Assembly: GCA_022539475.1 (NCBI GenBank)
Contig: VCMS01000126.1
Coordinates: 62,001-126,000 of the forward strand
DNA: 64,000 nt
DNA from: Gracilaria domingensis
Taxonomy: Eukaryota > Rhodophyta > Florideophyceae > Gracilariales > Gracilariaceae
Reading direction: 5' to 3'
Notes under the pieces: generated by a model
The model's database searches: none
Seen by the model: the letters and a program-made list of their open reading frames with translations, nothing else
What the model was told of the DNA's origin: nothing
In this document: positions 10,360-21,380 of the stretch, one piece after another
Layout: the number at the start of each line of letters is the position of its first letter
Numbering within the stretch: the stretch's first letter is position 1
Position numbers and translations under genes: made by a program

Positions 10360-13300
10360 CTTCTCAATCGGAATTGGGGTCGCTCTTCGTCAACTTTCCT
10401 TCTTCAACAAAGAAGTGTTGCTTCGCTGAATGCTTCTGCAATGAAACTGAACTTTCATATAGAGCAGTCCACTTCGATACTAGAACGACTACAGAAACAT
10501 AATTTTAGGTGAGGAAAACAATCACGTAGACAACGAAGGTATTCACTCCAAGTGAGTGATAGGTGTGGAACTTCATACGATGTATTGGGCTTGAGTATGG
10601 AACTGTGCGTTCCTGTTTGGAAGGGATCTGGCACCAGATCGTTGCCAGTAACGAACTGTGCACTCAATACTTGAGACTCATGGTTAAGAATAACCTTTCG
10701 GTGCCACTGAATATGTGAATCTGGAGGACTAAAAGGATATTATCATTTACGACACGAGGACATGTGACGTGCATGAGTCATAGACGTTCTGTTCGCGAGA
10801 GGGGTGGGGTACACTTGTTCTTGGGCAATTTCGTCGGTTTAGGAGGCACAACTACAGAACGTGCTGTAAATCTGGAACTTAACTTCTACACGTCCGAAAA
10901 CATCTTCAACCTTACATCAAGAATCTCTCAGACACCACTTTTTTTTTCAGAAACAATGAAGGACAACGAAGATCCATGTACACGACAAGTCCAGGAGCGA
11001 AAAAATATTCTCACTATGATGTAATACCAGCAGGCACCAACCATTTTGCTGAGCACTATCGTATTGCATCGGCTGATCTGTATTGTTCGGAAGAGTAGGA
11101 GACACAGATCAGGCAGCTGGCCTCGGGCATCTGCTCCACCGTGGTGCCACTCCCCTAGGCGTTCGGTGTGTCCTCACTGGGATGAGAATGATCCAAGTGT
11201 GTGTTGTGGGAGAACAAAGAAGACGGGCTGGTCGTTTGACTGTAGATTCTGGCACAGGCAGTGGACGTCCAGCTCCATGTGTACTGCATAGTTAAGGCAG
11301 TGTTGGAGCAAGCAGAGCTTTGAATATGAGGAATCTGTGGAGACACTGAAACGTCTGTGAAGCACATGTTGCTCAAAGACGTTGCAGTCTGGTTATACTG
11401 CAACGTCGGCATGGAGTAACATGGTGCAAGACGTTGCACTGCACATTGGTGCAGCGGTTGGCAGTGACAAGTCAGCAGAGCGTTCGAAACGGGCTGCTCT
11501 TTAATTAGAAGAAGAGCGAGCACCGAAAATACAAACATTTGTTGTAGTCTGTGACTTAGTTGCTGGAAGCTAGTGATAGATAAAAAGGTAGCTCGAACAA
11601 GTAAACAGCGGATCGAGGAGTCGATCTAACCCCTTGTGAGACCAATCTACGTACCCCCCCACAACAGAATCAATCGAAGCTTTTCAGAGCTGTGAAGATC
11701 AGAAGAGCCACCGGCAGTATACGGTTGCTGCGCTGCCCAGAGGACCGCAGACGAAGGAAAACAGTAGGACCAGATCAGTAAACGACCGCTGGGAAACACA
11801 CACACACGTTTGTGAGGAGCCATTCTCCCGTTTTCTTCTTGCCTGCGAGCGCGTCGCGGCGTTGTTTCTCAACACACGCTGGAGGGTAGAGAAAGGGACG
11901 ATGTCATCACCGGCAGCGCCGACTCCGCAAAGAGCAGCCTTCCGGCACACTCGGGTTGTCAATAAATTCTCTTCTTCGTTCCATGAAAGTAAATAGATTT
12001 TACCCCTTCACGGTTGTATTCGACCCGACTCTTCAGTCTCGCAAAAGATCTGAAATACAGTACAACGTGAAAGTTTTTGACGACAAAGCATGTCCTGGAT
12101 CATCAGCGTGGCGGCTTCAAGAACATAATTCGACTATCATATCTCACAATCTGTAGATTGCGTTTCAGGTTCGTACATAATTGTAGTACTTGTGTTTGAA
12201 CCCACAAGTATTTTCTGGGCGTGTCTCTTCTGTTCTTATGATGCATTTAGTAGTAATACACATCCTTGTTGCAATTCAACAAGAACATCAGTCAGAGAAA
12301 CTATCTCAAAATGTTCCAAGGTTCTTAACTGATGAACTACGTTCTCTAATTTCTTTCCGCATTCGAACGTCCTTGATATCTACATCAGGGCATTGACAAG
12401 AAATGTACATCTCAAGGTTCCGTTAGGAGACGTTGTCGATTACTGTATTGCATGTATCGCAATAACAACGTCGGAATTTTCTCGAAGACTATCTTCCACC
12501 CATCTATGGAGGCTTTGGAGCTGTCTGGTATGATACAGATATGTTCCTTTGTCTGTCTGTGTTCATAACTCCGGTCTTGGAATAGGGAAGGATCTTTTGC
12601 CTACCTTAGCTGAGTAGACATATTGATCAAGACTCGGATTTTGTATAACGTTCATAAGCAGACAATATTTTGGGATTCCTTTCTCGAACACGTATTATGT
12701 AAGGAGTTCTAAGGATCTTAAGAACGACTTGATCATAGAAATTGTGGTAGAGGAATTCCGCAAGTGAGGATTCCGAGTAATCGAAAAGATGAGCAGGTCT
12801 TTCAATCGATGTTTCTTTTTTAATTCTATTTCGAAACGAAACAAAACAGTGGACGTTTAAATATCGGTTCGCTACACTGGGTTATTGGTTCTACGTCTTT
12901 GACCACACTCACTGCCGCATTTCTCTTCTTTGGGTTTGTTTTCTTTGTTCTCTCGCAACAATTGTTTTCTTAACGGTTTCTTCTGTCCATTCCGGCTTCA
13001 TGCGCACCGCACTGTCGTAACAATTACTCTTCTTACGAGCCAGCCTTCTTAAAACTTTGATTGTGACGCGATTAATCTACTCATCTATCAACACAATGTT
13101 TTTGAATTTCTCGTAAACACCATCATCATTTGCAGAGAGAAAGATTTCCTGGGTTTGTCACTTGAGCTGGTTTGCCATACCTTTCTCTCACGTTCTCTTT
13201 TCTTTTTTGCCTACGGGTTCTATCAAAAACGTTCTGGCGCCATGAAAGCCTGGCAACTGATAATCACAATTGTTCACAGGAACTGCAGAAGTACCTTTGG

Positions 13301-13868
13301 TACCTTTGATTTCTAATCCACATCGCAAGATGAAGTTATTCTCGACCCGGTACATGCGAATTCTCGAACGCGTACTCAGAGAACCATATTAAAACAAACA
13401 AGTGAACGCGTCATTCTCTGAATATATTGCTACATAAATGGATTCGAAGAACTCAGTGTGGGAAAGCTGCAGTGAATTTGTTGCGTCGACAATTTGTCGG
13501 TTGCATATTACCTGTATTGTTTCTGACCCGTGGTTCGAGGACTATCTTTACTTCACCTCCTACTGCCACAGGTCTTAGGCAACCACATGAACTTCTAGGA
13601 AGCCGTGCGCTTCCATATAAGTGTACCTTGTGGATATTCTTAACAACTATGTTCTAAATCCAGACCCTGACATCTTCCTCTTCAAAATAAAACTTGCGAC
13701 AAGTTTTTACTGCTCGTGATAATGCCGGGTCTACAACAAAATGTTGAAGGAACGTAGTCGGCAACAAAGCCACATACAACAGCCACATACCGCGGCTGAA
13801 TGTGGCACATACTGTATACCAACCTATGGAAATGTCTTGTTTCAAGCGGACAAAACGTGACCGCATGT
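10360..13868. other. Gene-free spacer between secreted-protein genes 2 and 3
   Basis: No supported gene in about 3.5 kb. A minus-strand frame at 11155-11538 starts with a hydrophobic stretch and has many cysteines but none of the family blocks, so I leave it uncalled. A GTACC-rich patch lies at 13290-13310. No transposon ends were seen. Confidence 0.5.
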
Positions 13869-13876
13869 TATAAAAG
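13869..13876 (+). promoter_or_regulatory. TATA box of secreted-protein gene 3
   Basis: TATAAAAG, 108 nt before the ATG at 13984; identical to the boxes of members 1 and 5. Confidence 0.5.
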
Positions 13877-13983
13877 AACCCCAGTGATAAAATGGAGGCC
13901 AGTTGAACCAACTCCCAGAAATCAACTCTCAAGACCTCTCCGTTTTTGCCTCTCATCATCTTCATCTGCTTTGAGTCCTATCC

Positions 13984-14613
13984 ATGTCTGCCATGCTCGC
14001 TCACAACGTTACCCTTCTACTGTCCTTGGCTTTTTCTTTTTCATTTGCCACAGTCTGGGGCATGCCAGTATCTCGCGAAATGGATTCTAATGGATCTTTC
14101 GCTGGTCCATGCGTTTCTCTAAACGCTCGCAATGTGTTGGAAGATGAAGTTCCAAATACTACTGCTATCGGCGCTTTAATATTCCGATGTCTCGAGCTCA
14201 ACAATTCCCAGTTCGTTTTTAAAGCCGGTACGATCAACACCGAAAACCTCGAGACGGCATGCGAGGACATCCCACTCTTTTCGATCTCCGCTGAAGAAGA
14301 GGAGGACAGGGCTTTTCTACCACTTGGTGACAAACAGTCTTTCTGTATGGACGGTAATTGCGTCTTCTTTGAGGCTATGAATCAAACCGTTTTGTTATCT
14401 GCGTTCATTTTAGAGGATGAAGTTGAAACTATTCGAGCAGAAGAGATTGAGGTTCCTTTCTTGATAACAGAGGTTCTCTACGAATTTGATGGCTTACTCG
14501 AGGCGTTTGGTAAAGCATTGCTTGATGCCTTTACGAGTAACATCAATGATCCGTTAGTTCTTCGTACTCAGGTGTTCCTTGGATCTGCGGAGACAAATTG
14601 TTCTTTTATCTAA
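13984..14613 (+). CDS. Secreted six-cysteine protein, family member 3
   Basis: A protein of 209 residues and the only family member on the plus strand. The signal peptide (LLLSLAFSFSFATVWG) is probably cut near residue 26. Cysteines are at 43, 69, 93, 121, 126 and 206. Blocks are CVSLNARNV, LIFRC, ACEDIPLFS, FCMDGNCVFF, VLLSAFI, EVPFLITEVLYEFDG, NDPLVLR and ETNCSF. An acidic loop (EEEED) sits between the third and fourth cysteines. Several Asn-x-Ser/Thr sites are present. Like member 1 it lacks the C-terminal CxC extension. Met 4 is an alternative start. No function is assigned. Confidence 0.8.
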   Translation: MSAMLAHNVTLLLSLAFSFSFATVWGMPVSREMDSNGSFAGPCVSLNARNVLEDEVPNTTAIGALIFRCLELNNSQFVFKAGTINTENLETACEDIPLFSISAEEEEDRAFLPLGDKQSFCMDGNCVFFEAMNQTVLLSAFILEDEVETIRAEEIEVPFLITEVLYEFDGLLEAFGKALLDAFTSNINDPLVLRTQVFLGSAETNCSFI

Positions 14614-14759
14614 GATCAATTTGATGTATGTGCTGTTGTCGGACGCAGATGGCGGTACTGAGAGACAAGTTCACCTTGTAGTGCCGTCAGCTGCAGATGG
14701 CAGTCACAGAGGGTCATGATAACACCTCCGCAGCGCAAGCTTCAGGGCAACACGCACTG

Positions 14760-15055
14760 GAGCGGCCATAGCTCAGTCAGTAACCACCCTTGTGTGCTTT
14801 TTGTGTGAGCTCGGGGTCCTGGGTTCGAGCCCCGGCTCTGCTTTGCTCCCCTCTCGGTACACTACACACCTGCAGATGACGAAGAGCATGATCTCTAATT
14901 GGAAGATGTACCTGCATTGTAGTCGAGCTGTTGAGCACAACTCAGCTTGTAGTCGTACTTCTCTTGTCTGTGTGATTAAATAGTCTGTGTTCTCAAGAAC
15001 AGTTGGGGCATCAGAAATAAATGCTTCGTGAGTAATAATGAGTCGAAGAACCATT
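14760..15055 (+). mobile_element. tRNA-derived SINE-like element
   Basis: An RNA polymerase III A box (TAGCTCAGTCAG, 14769-14780) and B box (GGGTTCGAGCCCC, 14821-14833) are present. The T-arm (CTGGG/CCCGG around TTCGAGC) is intact, but the sequences at acceptor positions (14762-14768 and 14836-14842) do not pair, and the box spacing is too wide for a normal tRNA. About 200 bp of unrelated sequence follow. This is the head-plus-body layout of a SINE. I did not find a second copy or clear target duplications, so the right end is approximate. Confidence 0.45.
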
Positions 15056-16628
15056 TCTAGTCAGCAAGACTCCAATCCTAAAGCATCTTTATGTTTATCA
15101 TGGGTCTGTCCAAAAAACAATTGGAGGAGAAGAGCCCGATTTGATATGTTTTAAAAGTGTACATTTGTGCTAATCCTTCTTCAATGCGCATACAACTTCA
15201 ACTTGTTGAATGTGAATCTTGTAGTCACCAGCAGACGGATAGTACGAACTGGCAGGCAGTTTGTGCTACAGTGTGGGAACGATGTCTCTGCTGGAAGGCA
15301 AAGTCTCAGACAAACTGTGCGCGTCCGTGCCAGTCTTCACAAGAGAGAACAGCGACCGAGCTTCTACTCTGGAGACTAACGACGTTAGGCCAGGCGCTGC
15401 GAACACCTACAAACTAGCGTTTACCTGCTGAAGAAGGTTTCTTTCATTTTGAAGCAACCAGAGATGAAGTTCTGTGTCCATGGGATCACTATAGACAAAT
15501 GGCCTGTGTTTTGCCTTCGTTGATCCAATCATTGGACCCATCTGCGGACGAATTTCGCTCACAATATGCATGCGCTCGGACATGCAAACCTCTTGAAGTG
15601 TACGGAGTACTAGAAAGTTCATTGTTCTGTGCAGAATGCTGAATTTTCAGCAACATTTGCTTCGTACGTGATTCTTTGGACTAGTTGCACATAGCTCGGG
15701 GTACTATATCTCTTCTGGTTCTTCACGAGCTCGATGAGTACGAAGTGTGAAGACAGATCACCAAACTTTAACTATCTTCGTCATGTTCACGCTTGGTCGC
15801 ATAAGATCTTATCGTTTGGAAATAGGGGGAGGTGAAAGCCAATGAGGCTTGCTGTAGTGTCTTCGATCTGCAGATCGAAGACACTACACACTATGTAGTG
15901 TCTTCGATCTGCAGCTCGCTGACACTACACTTGCGCACCGAGCGCGAGAGCATGACTCTCTGCAAAAACAGCTTTCTTCAGTGGAGAAATTCTGATCCCC
16001 TAGGGTGGGAAGGTGGGTGATCAAAAACCAAGATGAAGGGGCTCGTTTGATGCTCTAGGCTTGTCCATACAGCTTGTCGATGATCGACAACTGCGTGCCA
16101 GTCTCACGAGATGAACAGCGGTAGAGCATCTTGCGCTTCATCCCTGATCCAATCCTCAAATAAACCAACTTCTTTGTGTCCTCGAAAATATACTGTTTCG
16201 TTATAAGTTTTCACGCAAATGCGCCTCCCTAGGAATCGAAATGAATTCGGTTTACAGACTGAGATTTGGGCCCTCGTTCAATTACAGAGGTTAACGGCTA
16301 CTTACGTACATGACGGAGACTCACGTAAACAGCTCTAGTATCCGTCTATTTTTAAGTACTTCAGTACGTGTACAGGACCTGTACTACAGGTCACACTGAC
16401 AGAAAATTCTGTGCGTGTCTCGTTGCTCTACGGAAGTTGTGTGTTACAGACTGGGAAGCAAAACTCGCCGAATGCATGCTAGCTTCAAGAGCGCGAGCTT
16501 GCTCCCGCTTGCCTCACAGTCCTCTAAAACCGTCGAGTGTGACTCATGGTTCTTCAAGCCTATTTGACGCAATTCATTCATATCTACATGACGGTCGTAT
16601 TTACAACAACGGAATGCTAAGGAGAATG
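15056..16628. other. Gene-free spacer with palindromes
   Basis: Nothing coding could be supported. It contains the long palindrome and its imperfect copy at 15853-15929. A frame at 16368-16913 overlaps the next gene antisense and is a shadow. Confidence 0.55.
15853..15929. repeat. 36-bp perfect palindrome plus an imperfect second copy
   Basis: 15853-15888 equals its own reverse complement over all 36 bases, centred on CTGCAG. Five bases later, 15894-15929 repeats the first half (TGTAGTGTCTTCGATCTGCAG) minus nothing in its outer arms: these keep 9 paired bases while the inner part has diverged. Confidence 0.9.
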
Positions 16629-17267
16629 CTAACTTTGGCAGAAACAAGAATCAACTGGGAACGAACATGTGCTTCGCGATGTGCTCAGGAACGCTATGGC
16701 CCTCAGATCAATCTCCCCGCTCACGTTCTGCATAAAGGCAGAGAGCATGCGACTTGCAAAAGTCTCAAGCAGGCCATCGAAACTAAACCTCACAGTCGTC
16801 CTCAGGAAAGGCACCTGTCTCCCTTGACTCGACTGCAGCGACTGCACCTCACTCTGAGCTATAAGAGCAGAGAGCAAGACTTGGTTGCCAACAGTCCCGT
16901 AAAACACACATAATCCACTATCGCAGAAGATTTGTTTGCCGGCAGCGGGCATGGTGATACGGTCGGCCTCCTCGTCGTACGAGATTAGTGGCGTGTTGTC
17001 ACAAAGGACAAAGGAGGTCTGAGAACTTCTTTTGCCGGAGAAATGAGTAATGACGTTTCCTGTTTTGGACGAACACGTTAGAAGAATGGCGGCTGCTTCG
17101 TATGATGTGGGGAAAATCTGGCTCTCAGCACTGCCACTATCGACGAGCAAACACTGATGGTTCTCGACGCTGTTCGGCCCGTTTGGTGGGGAGACCGGCA
17201 TGCCATGAATGAGCTGCTGGGTGCAGATGATGGAGAGCAGGGAAAGGAGTGCGATCTGGTGAATCAT
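16629..17267 (-). CDS. Secreted six-cysteine protein, family member 4
   Basis: A protein of 212 residues with a signal peptide (IALLSLLSIICTQQLIHG, cut near residue 22). Family cysteines are at 39, 65, 89, 115, 120 and 201, the first five at exactly the same residue numbers as in member 1. A C-terminal CxC (208, 210) is shared with member 5. Blocks are ILLTC, LCDNTPLISYDEE, FCDSGLCVFY, VLLSALI, VPFLRTTVRFSFDG, IDLRA and STCSFP. The mature N-terminus MPVS resembles that of member 3. A TATTTAAA box lies about 106 nt upstream, and a 15-bp box shared with member 5 lies behind that. Function is unknown. Confidence 0.8.
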   Translation of the reverse strand: MIHQIALLSLLSIICTQQLIHGMPVSPPNGPNSVENHQCLLVDSGSAESQIFPTSYEAAAILLTCSSKTGNVITHFSGKRSSQTSFVLCDNTPLISYDEEADRITMPAAGKQIFCDSGLCVFYGTVGNQVLLSALIAQSEVQSLQSSQGRQVPFLRTTVRFSFDGLLETFASRMLSAFMQNVSGEIDLRAIAFLSTSRSTCSFPVDSCFCQS

Positions 17268-17372
17268 TTTGTTGACAGGCTGCGTGACGCCGGGAAATGA
17301 AGATGGTGGTGATGCTTCTTCGCTGATTGATGCTCAAGGAGCGGGAGGGATGGTCGGAGAGTGTGGGGGTTG

Positions 17373-17381
17373 TTTTAAATA
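17373..17381 (-). promoter_or_regulatory. TATA box of secreted-protein gene 4
   Basis: TATTTAAAA on the minus strand, about 106 nt before the ATG at 17267. Confidence 0.45.
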
Positions 17382-17435
17382 CCAGTGAAAAGCGCTTGTT
17401 TGGGTGGTGCTGGCCAGGATGGGCGCCGGATTGGC

Positions 17436-17450
17436 GCACTGTTGCCCGAT
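17436..17450 (-). promoter_or_regulatory. 15-bp promoter box shared by secreted-protein genes 4 and 5
   Basis: ATCGGGCAACAGTGC read towards the gene, about 55 bp upstream of the TATA box. The identical 15-mer in the same orientation lies about 39 bp upstream of the TATA box of gene 5 (21366-21380), although the flanks differ. Confidence 0.5.
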
Positions 17451-20400
17451 AACGAGCTTCCATGCCTGACTGCAGATTGGAGGGCGTTTAATTCCGCTGT
17501 ATGCAGAGCTCCATCATCGCTGTTGCCAATATTTTGATACGGATCTATATACGTAGGTGAGCAAATTCGTGTTGGTTTTACGTGGTACGGGACTGGAAAC
17601 TATCTTTGTGTACGGGGATACCACGTATCAGCATGAGGCTTAACGGGCTTAACCTTCTCTCTTGCTATACCTTGTAACAAAGCAATCCGAAACTTTACGA
17701 GGTTTACCTTTACGTTACCATCCTGTACCAGATGGGCTAACGATCAATGCTTAACCTTATTCTCAACCTTATTCTCATGATTTCGTCTTAACTAGACTAT
17801 CTATGTTGTCGAGAAATTTTCCTGTTGTTTTCTGTGCACCCAAACTGCAAGATAACATAGTGGTCACGAACGAATTCGTACATTTGAATCCTTGACTTCC
17901 TGCTGTTGGCAGCGATGAAGCTTTACTTACACTGTCATCACGCCCATACGCATCTTTGCTGCTTCTTTGACCTTTCCGCATTATACACGTACTGGGGCTT
18001 ACAAGTTTTTTTGGATGTGCCTCGATTCCGTATGCGTGGATGAATATTGCTCACGCAACGTGAAGTTCAGCTTTGTATCATGCAAGTCGATAATAATAAC
18101 GAGTCTGCCAAAAAGAATCTTCAGCAAGCAACTCATGGTCAGCTATGCTCGGAGCAATCATACTACCTTCTTCACTGACATAAGCAATTGCAAGAGAGGA
18201 AGACATCCCTGCACAATCAGGCTTGAATTCTCCTACCGCAACGGTTCCGGCATATCGTAAAAATTCCTGAAGGTTTTTGGAAAACGAGATAAACGAGGGC
18301 GTGCCGTGCGTTGCCAAGGGTAAACTCAGGGAAAGTACTAATTCCTTTCGCATTATTTTACATCCACATACGATTGAACAACAATAATTAGTAAGGTGGG
18401 CCAGATTTTACTGCTTCAGAACATACCTTCGGGAACGGTAGTAACCGTTCTGAATCAAATCTGACAAAAATTGGGCGACGCGACGAAACACGGGTTTAGA
18501 GCCGCTCCCACAGCCGTCTTCTTTGAGCAATTATTACGTTAAGTAGCTGAAATAAAAGCTTATCGGCTGTGCTTTACAATCACAGAAAAAGAGCGCTGAA
18601 GAACGACGGCAGCAAATGTAGTAAGAAGAACAAAGCACCGTCCAAAACGTAAGTCTTCTGGCCTATGTACCAAATCTGTCGCGCGTGCCATGCGCACTTC
18701 ACATCATAAAAACACTAGATCTAGCCAATCACAACGCAGCACGCACCCTCAGACATCAAACCGGACAGTGCAGTCAATCGTTTCTTGGTCGTTGGCCTCG
18801 CGCTCTGTTGCCTGACCCGCCTGACCCGCCCCCTCTTCACCGGCCACGAAGACCTCCTCAGCTACTGCCTCATATGTTTTTGACACTTCTGGAGTAGTAT
18901 GAAAGCTATTGGTCTCTACTAAGCCTCACACATCTTTGAGACAAATTGGCTCAATCGTTTCGGAGCAAGAAGATGTAGCTCCGTTCAAGGTCTTGTTCTG
19001 ATGTGTCAGAAGTCTGTAATTGAGTCAAAAAGGCATTTTTTTGAAACGACACATTTGAGTCATTCGAACAGTTTTGATGTGGAACAGTTACCGTTGTATT
19101 TTCAGGCGAAGAGACGAGTCTTTCGTTCTGCTCGAAGACAAAAAGAGATCTGTGATCTGGTCTGAGGCGCACATGCGCTCTTTCAGTTGACAGAAGTTTT
19201 AGTGTAATGCACATCGCTGGCTCATGTGAATCCATCTCTTTGAACTTGTTCATAGGATGCTATCACCACCCTCCACCTCGTGGGCAAAGCTTATCCAGTT
19301 CAGCCCGCCCGCGACCTTCAAATGGAACTATTCATCTGACTTATCTCAAGCGCAACGTAATAGGCTGCCAAACTAGCTAAATAACTTCACAGTTCTTCAT
19401 TTCTCTAAACCTTTTTGACTTTGCACACTTTGCACTTCAATTTCTTCTTTGAAGATTTCAAAACGAGAGCCCCCCTTTCTGCATATGAGAACCCCATACA
19501 CAGCTAGATATGTCATCGATGAGCCTACGTTTACGTTAGGTGTCGTGAGCATGGTTTCCAGTCACGATGAAAAGATAACGGACGATGGAAGATGCGTAGA
19601 TACCAGTTTTTTCACCCTGAACAACCAAGAGCGCGAAATCCACGCGCTTTCGACTCTTTCAATAACGGTATAGCAGTCAAGTTGCAAACTTACATACAAA
19701 GCCACAACGTTCTTCATGATACACTAAACACACGGGCAAATCATCGTGACATACTCAACTGGGTCCATTTTCATTGTTTCTTCATCCTTTTATCTCTTTG
19801 TCATCTTATCTTTCTCAGACGGAGGTCCTCCGTGCAGGCGTTCTGGAAGGCCAAACTATGGTTGCATTCACTTGAAGACAGAACAATGTCTCATTAGCGT
19901 AAAACAGAAGTGACCCGCAAGTGACCCACAAGTGAACCACAAGTTTACGAAGATGCATGTGTACGTACCGTTGTACAGAGCGTTCTCTTCGTCGAACTCG
20001 ATTTCTCCCGATTTTCTATCAAAGAGGCAGCACTTTGTACCTCTACAGACTTCTGACATGTCGTTGACAAGAGCTTAAAGCTGAGTTGCCTGCTTGTCGC
20101 TGCCGTCAACAATGTGAGCGGTACAGAGGTCTTCGTTCCCTTCTGATTTCCTTGGTGCGAAATTGTTTTTGACAGAGAAATCGAAGAAGCCGTTTTGGAT
20201 AAGGACTAGAAACGAAGCCAAAACGTTAAGTTTTATTCATCGAAAGGCCTTTGAGACACCCTTCAAACAAGATGTGTGGTGGCGTGACATTTGTTCGTGA
20301 CTATCGTTCTTGACCTAACTGCTCAGGCTAAGATCTTTGCGTGCTAAGAGTCTCAAACACAAGGTTATATGAGATTTATCTTACTCTAAATTACGAAAAC

Positions 20401-20576
20401 ATTCTGCTCAAGTGTCGTGATCGACAACAAACCCGTGTGTTTGGATATAATCCTATGTATCCATCTTCAGTAGATTATTAGCCCTGTCACTCGCTTTGTG
20501 AGTAGTACCAAGAGATGGAACAACATCTCTTTCTCATCATTGTATCCTCGGCCATGCATTCACACTTGTTCTCGTC
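17451..20576. other. Gene-free spacer between secreted-protein genes 4 and 5
   Basis: About 3.1 kb without a supported gene. Small frames (for example 18078-18353 minus and 19592-19897 plus) carry no recognisable domain. A GTACC/GATACC-rich patch lies at about 17578-17635. Confidence 0.5.
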
Positions 20577-21257
20577 TTATCTTCTGCTGCAAGAGCAAGA
20601 GAGCCTCGGAAATTTACATTGTCCTTTGGTAGTTCCCAGGTACGACATAGCTCGAAGATCAATTGATCCCGTTACACCTTTGCTGAACGCATGAGCTTGT
20701 CCTTCGGCGAACTTCTTAACCATGCTATCATCAAAGTCGAATAGCACTTGTGTGGCCAGGAAAGGTACCTTTACATCTCGCTTTGAGCTCAGTATCGGTG
20801 CTTCTTCAGGGAGGATTGCAGCAGATAGCAGTACTCTGTCACTGACAGACCTGTAGAACACGCAAAAATCCTCAACACATACGAATGGTAGACGGAATGG
20901 CGAAATCTCGGGAGATGTTTCATCATCAATATACGAAATCAGTGGGGTTTCATCGCACACAAATTCATTGCTGCGCAAGCTTAGCTTGCCAGGATAGTGA
21001 GTTACAACCCCCCGCTTCTTCTCAGAACATGCGAAAAGAGTGTCTGCTGCTTCAAAGTCGAAGGAGAAAGGCTCGCTGATAACATTCTTGCCGTTGAGCA
21101 GGAGACAAGCCTCCGTTCTCGTGCTTCTTGTGCGAAACGGTGTTCTTTGGATGAAGATTCCTTCCAGGACTTCGCCGCGTTGGGAACCAGACCTGTCTTC
21201 TTCCGCTGAAGTCAAGCTGAAATGGATAAGAAGAAATAGTGCGACAAGGGTTGTCAT
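20577..21257 (-). CDS. Secreted six-cysteine protein, family member 5
   Basis: A protein of 226 residues from the Met at 21257. An in-frame Met at 21290 is only 30 nt from the TATA box and would bury the signal peptide (TTLVALFLLIHFSLTSA), so I prefer 21257. Compared with the others it has an extra basic segment of about 20 residues after the signal peptide. Cysteines are at 51, 77, 101, 127, 132 and 214, plus a terminal CxC (221, 223). Blocks are CLLLNGKNV, LFAC, VCDETPLISY, PFVCVEDFCVFY, VLLSAAI, VPFLATQVLFDFDD and IDLRAMSYLG. Function is unknown; secretion is inferred. Confidence 0.8.
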   Translation of the reverse strand: MTTLVALFLLIHFSLTSAEEDRSGSQRGEVLEGIFIQRTPFRTRSTRTEACLLLNGKNVISEPFSFDFEAADTLFACSEKKRGVVTHYPGKLSLRSNEFVCDETPLISYIDDETSPEISPFRLPFVCVEDFCVFYRSVSDRVLLSAAILPEEAPILSSKRDVKVPFLATQVLFDFDDSMVKKFAEGQAHAFSKGVTGSIDLRAMSYLGTTKGQCKFPRLSCSCSRR

Positions 21258-21319
21258 TTTGGGGACTGCTCGTATACCAGCCGGGTGCATCTCTTGAAAT
21301 GTTAAAGCGGATGGTGTTT

Positions 21320-21327
21320 CTTTTATA
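21320..21327 (-). promoter_or_regulatory. TATA box of secreted-protein gene 5
   Basis: TATAAAAG on the minus strand, 63 nt before the preferred ATG at 21257. Confidence 0.5.
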
Positions 21328-21365
21328 CTAGGCGAAACTCATTTGGGGTAGTGTGCGAGCGTGAA

Positions 21366-21380
21366 GCACTGTTGCCCGAT
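21366..21380 (-). promoter_or_regulatory. 15-bp promoter box shared with secreted-protein gene 4
   Basis: Same 15-mer and orientation as 17436-17450, about 39 bp upstream of the TATA box. Confidence 0.5.

Noticed and set aside
11155-11538. Possible extra secreted cysteine-rich protein
   Set aside because: Hydrophobic start and many cysteines, but none of the family blocks, no TATA box found, and composition like non-coding DNA.
14762-14842. A functional tRNA gene
   Set aside because: A and B boxes and the T-arm are present, but the acceptor positions do not pair and the box spacing is too wide; a SINE head fits better.
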